From positions 26,169,803 through 26,233,802 of the forward strand of contig NC_079896.1 of NCBI RefSeq assembly GCF_024868665.1: 64,000 bases of DNA, given 5' to 3'. Of the stretch, positions 54,819 through 64,000 are shown piece by piece (the stretch's first letter is position 1; each line of letters opens with the position of its first letter). The translations under genes and the position numbers were made by a program. This DNA is from Triplophysa rosa (taxonomy: Eukaryota; Chordata; Actinopteri; Cypriniformes; Nemacheilidae). The notes under the pieces were generated by a model, which searched no databases, was not told the origin of the DNA, and saw nothing but the letters and a program-made list of their open reading frames with translations.

Positions 54819-57464
54819 GCTGTCTGGTTCTGACGGACACTGATGGAACTAGTGTTGACACGACTGGAGAATCTCACTGTGACCCTGGCATGTTGAGAGT
54901 GCTTCTGGACCCCATCACTGGCCCTTTTCCCAACATGTCATCGTCCCGCAGCTTTTGGGAGACCGCACACACACTCACACAGGCAGAACTTGCCTCCTCT
55001 GTAAGGTCTTCTGTCTTCCTATGATCACTCTGAGATCTCTCCTCCAGTCTCTCTCTCTTCTCTCCTGCGGGCTGGAAAAAGCCCTGGTGCTTGTGTGCTC
55101 TCAGACCAATCAGAATTCTTCTGCAAAACACCACCCAATTGGCTGAGACATAAAGAGAGGCAAAGGATTGCTGGTTTGTTTTGAAAGCCTGCTGCGTCTT
55201 AAGAAGAGCCAGAGGGGTGTGTCTAAGAGAGACCGAGGAGCATTTAAAATGGAGTTGAGGACAAATGTATTTCGTTCGTGTTCCTCTTACCTTCAGACGC
55301 ATGAACCCAGCATTTGATTTCAGATTCAGAGCTGTCATCATATTATGTGCTGCAAAAAGAGATATTTGACATGTCAGGGGAAGGCAGAAAAGGCAGGAGT
55401 CTTGTTTATGAAACCAGTACGCACGCGCACGCGCACACGAGATGACAAAATATTTCTCAAGGAATTTGGTGCATTGTCAGCTAGGCAAGCTAAGTCAGCC
55501 AAGAAAAGCAAACCAGCTCAAGGTGGTTTCAGATATTTTTTCTACAAACTACGGAAAAAATGTGTTTCTCGAATACTTTTGCCTCAGGATCCAGACCTTA
55601 TAATAACTGTTAACCGCTACATTTGATGTCATCAACGAACGAGCAATATACAAAGCGTTTTATCCTCTCTTCAAAATTCGTATACATAAAAACGACTGAT
55701 CTAGACATGACATAAATTCAAACAGCAACTATTTTCACTTGAAAGTAGAGCGAAGCCAAAATGTCATCAGGTGACGCCTTACGCAATTAGCATATTCATG
55801 ACGCCATCGCGTCTATTTGGATTCTGCCTAGTGTCGGTCGGCATTTTACTTGATATTTTACAACGGTTTCGCATCTTTCCAAAAATACAGCATTTTACCC
55901 AATAAATATGTTCTCTTTTAAATATTTTTACGAGTGTGAAACTGAACGCGACTCATGAAACTAATGTCTTAGAAGTGTCCCAAAAGTGAAGAGATTGGTC
56001 ACCAATGGTCTTCTTGAAATAAGGTTACAGCTTTCATTCTCTCCTGCCTGTCTGGATAGAAAACGCGGAGGCGTAAATTCACTTCTGGTTTGTCCCTCTT
56101 GTTTTTCCGTCGACTGAAGCGCTTATCGACAACACCATAACAACACCAGCTATTACTGTACCATCATCATCTGCTGTCTGCGACCATCTGCTATATTTGA
56201 GATCTATCATCAAGTGTTTTAAAAGCTGGCAATAAATTATTTTCCGAGACGTCTTTGTGAGGTATTAAATCGGAGACATTGAGGTAAGAATGAATGAAAG
56301 ATCGTTGATATCTCCCTGAACGATATTAAACGAGATAATACGAGGAGAATTAGAGCTAACGTTAAATGTACAGTGCGGGTAACGTAACGCTATGCGTGGT
56401 CGGTTTTATGAAATAAGTCCCGTCTTTTGCTTCAGGTGGTTTCTGTAGTTTTGTCATCGATGATCAGATATGTTTTCACTTTCAAATCAGATCGATTAGA
56501 TCCATCGAGAAATATACAACACAACACTTTGTCATGTCGTCGTTAATACGCAAGTCATGTAGTTATGACCAGTCAAACCCCTTTCAAACACATGTTTATT
56601 TAAATCGGACATAATTGATGACAATAAATGTTCACCTATTATAATACAATGGCAGGTGCCATTAAGTCTCCCAGATTCTTGTAAAATTATATTTTATGTT
56701 TATGAGTTCTGCTCATGATTTCATCACAGCTTTACGTCACCTTTGGCCTTGATCTCGGTTGTGTGTACACACGTGTGTGTGTGTTTACACTGTTAGATTT
56801 CACATGATCATGCCACACATACTGGAGTTGACATGACATTATAGCTCACTTACTGAATGTAGTTTTAGGAAGCTTTACAAACATAGCCTCAAAAAATGAA
56901 CAACATAATAGTGTTTTAAATGGATAGTTGAACGATTCTGTCATCATTTGATCACCCTGGTGTTGTTCAAACCCTGCATTTGCCTCTTTGTGGAACACAA
57001 AAGAAGATACTTTGAGAAATGTCTTGATGGTTTTGTGTTCATACAATGGCAGTCAGTGGGGTTCAGTGTTGTTTGAATACCAACATTCTTCTGTGTTGTG
57101 AAGAAGAAAGAAAGTCATACAGATTTAGAATAAGGGTTTTTCTTTTGGTGAACTGTTCCTTTAACCTTTTTAATGAATGCCATGATCATCATCAGACAGA
57201 CATTTTGATGTTGTTTTAAACGTTTCATGCTAGATACTAGTTTTGGTTAGGTGGTGTATCAGATATTATATATAAATTAAAAACACGGGGTTGTTCTTTT
57301 ATAAAAAGTCACATGACATCACAGCGTACTGTATTCATAAAAAAGGGTCTTGTAGTACAGTTTGATTTGGTTATAATGTGTCAAATCATATGTCACCTGT
57401 TCTTTCGCAGGTCTAACATCACACGTGCCAAATGCACCAGCTGTGACATGGGGAACGTTTAAAG
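54819..57464. promoter_or_regulatory. cdk15/als2 divergent upstream region with als2 leader
   Basis: cdk15 (minus) and als2 (plus) are divergent here. A likely als2 non-coding first exon ends at 56283 with the donor GAG/GTAAGA, and the second exon begins at 57411 after TTCTTTCGCAG. A GTTCACCC-type copy sits at 56920-57165 in the intron between them. The cdk15 5' UTR and promoter should be near 54819-55400. No other gene was recognised. Confidence 0.5.
57432..57462 (+). promoter_or_regulatory. Two tiny upstream ORFs in the als2 leader
   Basis: Within the inferred second exon, ATGCACCAGCTGTGA (57432-57446) is followed by ATGGGGAACGTTTAA (57448-57462), ending two bases before the als2 ATG at 57465. 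Each encodes four residues. If the leader is spliced as inferred, both would be translated before the main start. Confidence 0.55.
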
Positions 57465-60400
57465 ATGGAAAAACAAAAGAGGTGAGACTCCGAGAGAAGC
57501 CTGTGGACATGTAGAACAGTGCAGTGTTTGTGTATGTTTTGTCTCATGACTTCTCTTAGAGTGGGCGTGTTGTGTGTTTGTAGTTCTGGTGAGGAGGACA
57601 GATGTTTGGAGACGGGTTCGCTTCATACATGGAGGGGATATTGTTACAGCACCACACCAGAAAGAGTTCTGCTCTCCCGGCCGGTGCTTCAGGCTGCCCT
57701 GGGGTGTAAACATGGTGTTCTGCTGGTAGAGGGTAATACATTCATTATTTACACGAGAACAAAGCGTCGACACGCATACGAAACAATGTACTTATCTCTT
57801 TTACAAACCCTACGTAAAGGTTGACATGTAATGATTGATCATATTTACTTTCTTGATGTACGTTCCTGGTGTTTCCCTTGTTGAAAAATGGATCAAATAA
57901 AAAGCTTTCATTTTTTCCCTTTGCTCTGAGAAATTGGTTAATATGAACTAATAGCCAAATAGCTAATGTTAAAGGCTACTGTAGTGGGTAATTCAGTTTT
58001 TTTTAACAGCTAACCCAAAACCCTGTATGTGATTCTTTCTACAGTGGAACCCAAAGGAAGATATTTTGAGAAATGTCTTTGTGGTTTTGTGTTCATGCGA
58101 TGGAAGTCCAGTGTTGTTTTGTTATCAACGTTCTTCAAAATATCTTCTTTTGTGTTCTACAGATGAAAACAATCATTCAGGTTTGGAAATGACAAGAGGG
58201 TGAATAAATGATGAAAGAAGTTTCTTTTTTTTGGTGAACTATACCGTTTAGCCATTTAAATGGCATTAGATGTTTTTGTATAGTTTGCTTATTTAGAAAT
58301 GCTTTGTCATTCTGACATGTTTACTTATTTTTATGTAGGAGGGCAGGTCTACAGCTTCGGTGAACTGCCATGGAAACAAAACCAAGCGTCAGCGTCGACC
58401 GAGCCCCTGCTGGAGGCGGTGCTTAGTGAACAGCGTGTGATTTTTGTAGCCGCTGGCTCCGCCCACAGTGGAGCCGTAACGGAAGATGGAGGCGTGCACA
58501 TGTGGGGAGATAACACTCACGGCCAATGTGGCCTGTTGGGTCTGTCTGTTATTCCTAACCCCACCCCTGTGGGTGTGGTTGAGCCCGAGACCACACCCTC
58601 TCTGCCGGTCAAGATCCTGGAGGTGGCGTGTGGTGACCAGCACACTCTTGCTCTTTCAGCCAAGCATGAAGTCTGGGCCTGGGGCAGCGGGTGTCAGCTG
58701 GGTTTGAACACATCCACCTTTCCTGTCTGGAAGCCTCTGAAGGTGGAGTGCCTGGCGGGAAAGCACGTGCTGCAGGTGGCGTGCGGGGCTTCTCACAGCC
58801 TGGCTCTGGTGCGCTGTCCACTTCCTCCGCAGGAACTTCGGAAACCCCCCGTAGACAAGTGCGGTCATTGCCATCAGCTGCTCTACACGATGACGGACAA
58901 GGAGGACCATGTCATCATCTCAGACGGCCATCGCTGTCCATTAGGTGTCGAACCGGAGAGCGGAGAGACCAAACCTGAATCCTCCAATCCCAGCCAGATG
59001 CCACAATCTACTTCCGGCACCGTTCCTGCATCTACAACTCCACCTACTACTGAACCTCAAAATCAGTCTCCTGCGTCTAATCAAGAACCTGTAGAACCGG
59101 CCGTGAAGGAATCGGATGAGTTTGGTGGTCCGGTCACTAATGGAGAGGTTTGTGTCGAAGCCTCGGAGACCGGCACCCTCGAGCCGGATTGCTGTAAGGC
59201 CACATGTGGGTCCATTTTAGGACCTGGGTTGAAGTCCTCCCCGTACCCTGATGAGCAAGCAGTCAAAGCTTATCTGAAGAGACTTTCTGATCATACTCTG
59301 GCAGAGCACACGACCAAAACCTCCAGCACGCTTTGCTCTGCTCAGGTCAGTCTGTCAGCCACAAATTGTGATTGACCGGAGATGACATTTATAGCCGTGT
59401 TTTACGAGGCGAGTGTGAAAATAACGTTTAGGAACCAGAATATCACTCTTTGAACACCGTCCCAGACATTCTAGAAACCAACCAAATAGTAATGTAAAGG
59501 CAGCATCATAGTTTGGTACAACTGAAAACTCGCTTAGAAAAGCTTTCTTCTGATTGCACTAATGTCCAGCTAATATCTGTCCCATCTCAGGTCTCCAGTG
59601 ACCCCGCTGCGCCTTTCACCCCTGACCCCCTGATCCCGGTCGCCCAGTCCGTGACTCCGATGGGGTCAGCCTTGAATAATTTGGTGGTGTCGTGTGCCTC
59701 TGCAGTGGGGGAGCGCGTGGCCTCCACATACGAGGCGATGTCTCTGAGAAAAGTGATTGGTTACTGGGTAAGTTTACGCTCGCCAGTTTCCAGACAATTG
59801 GATCAGAAAAAAGATCAATAAGAGATACGACAGACAGGACTTGATCGTTGACCAGGGTTCTGACATTGAATTCCAGGTTCCCGGAGAAGGACGCGAGCGA
59901 GCGGAAGAGAGAATCCGTCTGGAGGAGCCCATGCATGGCAAGAAAAGCTCCAGCCTCGGGGACATCCGAGAGGAAGAGGCGGATCTTAGTCGTCGCCTGT
60001 CGCTGCCGGGTCTGCTCTCTCAGGGTACACATGCTGTTCTTCTTTTACACTCGGTGTACCATCTCTGTAAGTCGGCGTGTGATGATGTGTTCTTGTGTTC
60101 TCATTAGCATGAAGTCAAAGAGTTTCTTTGTTTCTCTTCTCTGTCACTTTAACGCACGGGTTGTGCTGCTGCAGAGGGTATGAATAACTAACTTCTTCAT
60201 CCTTTTAGTGAATTTTCAATAAAATATTTAAAGGAAATGGTCTAAGCAGCGTGCGGCGAGTTTGTACTGTCATTTTGCTTTATAAGAACCAAAGGAATGC
60301 ATGTGTGAGCTTAAACATAATCCTGCGCCACATGGTTCATTCGCTTCAAATAGGGTCTCCACATCTCCAGCCTTTGCCAGTTAGTGCCGCGGCTCCTCAG

Positions 60401-63400
60401 ATTTTTGCCGATGGCGCACGTTGACTGCCGTCCTATATAGTGCTGTTGCCATGGTTACAGATCAGGTAGAGGCTGAAGTTCGCTGTCGTCCACTGCAACA
60501 ACTGAAGGAAGTTCTTGTGTACTTGAACAAAAAGTGATGTCGTGTACAAGTCGCAACTTTGTGAAAATATAGAATCCACTTTTATGTGCTGGGACATTGC
60601 GTTTAGGAAACCGTGTAATGTTTCGATTTTCGATTTGGACATTGTTTTTTTTTACATTTTAGTGTTAGGTTTTCCACCCAAAGTCTCATTATTGTAATAG
60701 AAGAAAAATAAAGGAAAATGATTGAAAATTAGTTTTCTTCTCACAACTTTAAATATTACTTGAATAATTAAAGTATATAAGTATACAGTTTATGTATACA
60801 GCTATTTAATGAATATCATTACTAAAGGCATTACACTTTCTTGATATTTAAAAAGTTTCTTTAGAGGTCAAATCTATAAATAATATCAGATTTTCTGTAT
60901 TACGGTCATCATTAAATGTGTGGAAATGTTAGTGGTTAAAGGCATAGTTCACCCAAAAATGAAAATTCTGTCATTATTTACTTTATTACTTTATTTTTCC
61001 GCAGAACACAAAAGAAGATATTTTGAAGAATGTTTTTAACTGGCTCCCTTTCTCTTGGATTGGTTTTGTGTCCGTACAATAGAAGTGAATGGGGTCCAGT
61101 GTTGTTCGGTTACCAACTTTCTTCCAAATATCTTCTTTTGTGTTCTGCAAAAGCCATAAAGGTTTAAAATGACAAGAGGGTGAGTAAATGATGACAGAAT
61201 GATACTTTTGGGGTGAACTGTCGCTTTAAAAATTGTTTTCTGTAGAATAAGAAGTAGAATGTCTTTGATTTTTTAATGGTAAACATAACCTGAAGATGTT
61301 GTTGCCATGTGATTTACCCTCTAAGACAAAGTTCTTGTATTTGACAATCAGTCAGACTCAGATGGTTATGTTTCCTTTTTCCTTTGAATATATAGTATAG
61401 TCAAGTCCTCAGATTTCTCAGAAAACCTGTTTTTTTTGTAAAGTCCTTTACACTTTCTTGGGTTAGATATGATGATGTTTCGTCTGTTTGAAGTCTCTCT
61501 GGTTTATGAGACTCTGGGATACCCAGGGAGTGCCGGAGGAAAGGTCTCATCTCATGCTGGGGTGTACGTCATCAGCTGAAGATAACACACACACACACCT
61601 TTCCTCATCTTCTATTCACCTCCACCTGTGTAACAGATGGACCCCAGTGGGTCTGACCAGAACTCTGCATGACAGCGCTCTGTGTGTGTTTCTCTTTGTG
61701 TTGTGTTGAGAATGCTGTCGACTGGGGTTCTGACTGTGCTGTTAAATCATTCATCTGCTGTTTCTTTGTGTTTATGTGGCAGAACCAAGTGAATAGATAT
61801 TCAACAACGGCCTGCAACGAGTTCAGAATGAATCTCCAGAATTTTCCAGTTCTGGTTCAAACACATATTTGGTTTCCTATGACCAGGCATAGGGTTATTT
61901 GTGAGTGCTATTTGAAATGAAATATAAATGTGTGACAGAAATACACCACCAAAAAACATATAGGTGTAATCATTTTGCAGATAGATTTCTGGTGATAGTT
62001 TGTGACAGATCTTTGTGTTTGAACTGTGCACGTTGCTTACATCACAGAGAACATTATAGCGAATCCTTTGTGTGTGTGATGTCGCATTTCTACATGATCT
62101 GAATCTCTCTCTCAGTGTCTCCTCGTCTTTTGCGGCGGACGAGTCGTACCCGTGGCCGTTCTGTCGCGCTCACGTCAGGAGATGTACCTGAGGCCGACGC
62201 CCACCTGCCCTCCCTGCAGACAGAAGTGTGGAGCTGGGGGCGGGGCCAAGAAGGCCAGCTTGGACACGGAGACGTCCTCTCCAGGTTTGGACTCCTCCCA
62301 CTAACAGAAAAGCAAGAGGACTTCAGTCCTGCTCTAGAGATAGATACTTATAAACTCATAATGCCTTTCTCTCGGTCTAGACCGCAGCCCGTCTGCATTA
62401 AGGGTTTAAATGGTAAGGAGGTGTTGAGAGTGGCCGCAGGTGCTCATCACTCTCTCGCTCTGACCACACAATCACAGGTGACACATTTGTGCAGTTTTAT
62501 CAGGGAATGCTACGGAGTCGTTTCCATTGGATTCACCTGTAATGTGTGTGTGTTTTTGTGTTGGACAGGTGTTTTCGTGGGGCTGTAACACATCTGGTCA
62601 ACTGGGACACATGGAATCACCCACCACCTTCCCTCATTTAACCAAGGTACACATTTACAGTTATTCATTAAAACATCCTTGTCCAGTTTGACGGTTTCAA
62701 GTTTCACTTTTTTGTCCGTTCGTAGCTATCGGAAGGGATTCGTGTGTGGGACATAGGGGCGGGACAACAGCACACACTCTTATTGGCTGATGGAGATTGC
62801 ATCCAGCCAATCCTGTACTACAGTGGGCAGCAGGTGAAAGAAGAGGCGGAGCAAACATCAGACGAGCAGACGGGCAAATACACGCAACAACCTGTGCTGC
62901 TTCCCTTCTGTATGAATGTGAGCAAACCTTCATCATCAACATCATCTCTGCAGTCTAAATATACTTCCAGTACTGCCGTGTGCTGTTCTGTTGTCTCACA
63001 CTGCATATGGATTATTAATAATGGTGTCCTGCAGATGTTATTTCGAAACCATTTTCAAGTAATGTTGACGTCCTTTTTACAAACGGAGTTGAGTCGCTCA
63101 GTCATAAATCATGTATATCGTCATCACTGCATTATTCCTGATATTGACATGACATTCACTGTGTGTGCTAGTTGGGTTACGTGAGCAGCGTGTGCGCGGG
63201 TGGACAGACATGCGCGGCGCTGGCGGACCGTAACGTAATCGGTTTTAAAAGCAGTCTGCACGAGCTGGCCGCCGCAGAGCGGAAATACTCCTGCAAACTC
63301 ATCAATATCAAGAACCTTCTGCTTCAGCCTCTGCTTAAACTGGGTAAGACAGAATATTACTGATGTTCAATTTGCTTTCATTTCTGCATATCACATGAGC

Positions 63401-64000
63401 CACTTCGGATGACGTAAACAACGCCGGTTCAGTTCTGGTCCAGACAAACTATTACAAACGTTACGCAAACATTTGAAGAGTTTGGTTCTAAAATGAGATA
63501 ACTCAGTTAAACCTTTTTTTAAAGCATGTTTTTATCATATTTGTATTGTGTTTTATTGATTTTTTGTTATTATGGCTTATGTCAAAACAAACCAACTGCA
63601 GTTTGATTGATATTAAAAGCACAATAAAAAAACGTTTAAAATGGTGTTATCTCATTTTGGAACCAAACTCATCATTTATAACCCAATCAAAAGGTTAAAT
63701 GAATGTATTTAAGACTTAATTATTTATGTAAGATTAAAAAATAAATGAAAATGCAACCGGAAGTGCCTCTGCACCAGTGTTCAACCTTTTTTAGACATGA
63801 TCGAATAGAAGAAGAAAGTTTAAAGTAAATAAAAGGGACGTGCTTTCAGTTTAGGATAAACACCCACATCTGTTTAAAATCATTGTAATCTTTTCTTAAG
63901 CTTAAAAGAAAAGTATGCGTAAATTCTTTTTACTCTTTAGACTCGCTAAGCTCCGCCCTCGGTCAGTCCTCTGCAGGGCTGCTGCAGAATCTGATTGGAC
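57465..64000 (+). CDS. als2: als2 (alsin), N-terminal part; continues past the right edge
   Basis: Alsin is a guanine-nucleotide exchange factor for Rab5 (and reported for Rac1) acting on endosomes; its loss causes juvenile ALS in humans. Exons in the window are 57465-57481, 57584-57732, 58339-59345, 59591-59767, 59877-60024, 62116-62284, 62381-62477, 62569-62646, 62726-62917, 63172-63343 and 63941 onward, about 755 residues in phase. The start ATG at 57465 has A at -3. N-terminal RCC1 repeats are clear ([27 protein letters not shown]-like), then the [13 protein letters not shown] segment, a variable serine/proline-rich stretch, [20 protein letters not shown], and a second RCC1 group ([18 protein letters not shown]). 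The last full exon, [14 protein letters not shown], leads into the DH domain. MORN and VPS9 domains lie outside. Which of the two teleost als2 duplicates this is cannot be told. Confidence 0.95.
57990..58250. mobile_element. Degraded GTTCACCC-type MITE in an als2 intron
   Basis: It shows family interior phrases AAGATATTTTGAGAAATGTC and AAAATATCTTCTTTTGTGTT and ends GGTGAACTATACCG. The left end is poorly preserved. Confidence 0.6.
60025..62115. other. als2 intron with one MITE
   Basis: This 2.1-kb intron is AT-rich. It contains a GTTCACCC-family copy at about 60938-61236 (CATAGTTCACCCAAAAATG to GGGTGAACTGTCGC). Nothing else was recognised. Confidence 0.6.
62285..62380 (+). other. Short als2 intron that is open and a multiple of three
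   Basis: GT at 62285 and AG ending at 62380 bound 96 bases that contain no in-frame stop. Removing them joins LSR to PQPVCIKGL, matching the uninterrupted human LPR-LQPLCVK region. Retaining them would insert 32 residues into an RCC1 repeat. The homology favours removal. Confidence 0.8.

Noticed and set aside
54874..55341. A 155-codon minus-strand open frame upstream of cdk15
   Set aside because: No homology is recognised, and its position fits 5' flanking or untranslated sequence. It is not needed for a complete cdk15.

Overview
This window is vertebrate nuclear DNA from a ray-finned fish, most likely a cyprinid. The genes are intron-rich with GT-AG junctions. The intergenic and intronic DNA is AT-rich and full of CA/GA microsatellites and short inverted-repeat transposons. 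One of these, with ends reading like GTTCACCCAAAAATGAAAA, recurs about a dozen times and is familiar from zebrafish and carp DNA. No complete tRNA gene, rRNA gene, CRISPR array or bacterial feature was seen.

Eight protein genes were reconstructed by joining exons by hand and checking reading phase at each junction. In order they are ercc3 (minus, N-terminal exons only), wdr12 (minus, 13 exons, complete), a tcf23-like bHLH gene (plus, 3 exons), nop58 (minus, 15 exons, complete), sumo1 (plus, 5 exons, complete), fzd7 (minus, single exon, complete), cdk15 (minus, about 15 exons, complete apart from an uncertain N-terminal exon choice) and als2 (plus, N-terminal half, running off the right edge). 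The block wdr12, nop58, sumo1, fzd7, cdk15, als2 matches the gene content of human chromosome 2q33. ercc3 and tcf23 lie elsewhere in human.

Region by region: 1-1311 ercc3; 1312-3081 upstream DNA with a CRE-bearing palindrome and a transposon; 3082-5747 wdr12; 5748-8492 tcf23 and its GC-rich upstream region; 8493-11131 nothing recognised; 11132-16411 nop58 with four predicted intronic box C/D snoRNAs; 16412-17461 a shared divergent promoter with two inverted YY1-type sites; 17462-20570 sumo1; 20691-26047 repeats and the fzd7 3' side; 26048-27715 fzd7; 27716-39695 a gene-poor stretch with a 0.9-kb GACR minisatellite; 39696-54818 cdk15, its introns packed with microsatellites and inverted transposons; 54819-64000 the als2 upstream region and gene.

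The genes do not form one pathway. nop58 and its intronic snoRNAs act together: Nop58 is a core protein of the particle the snoRNAs assemble into, and wdr12 also serves ribosome production. The most rewarding leads are the snoRNA quartet aimed at one 18S segment, an apparent mutually exclusive exon pair in cdk15, UG-repeat tracts abutting cdk15 splice sites, a frame-preserving 96-base intron in als2, and two tiny upstream ORFs immediately before the als2 start codon.
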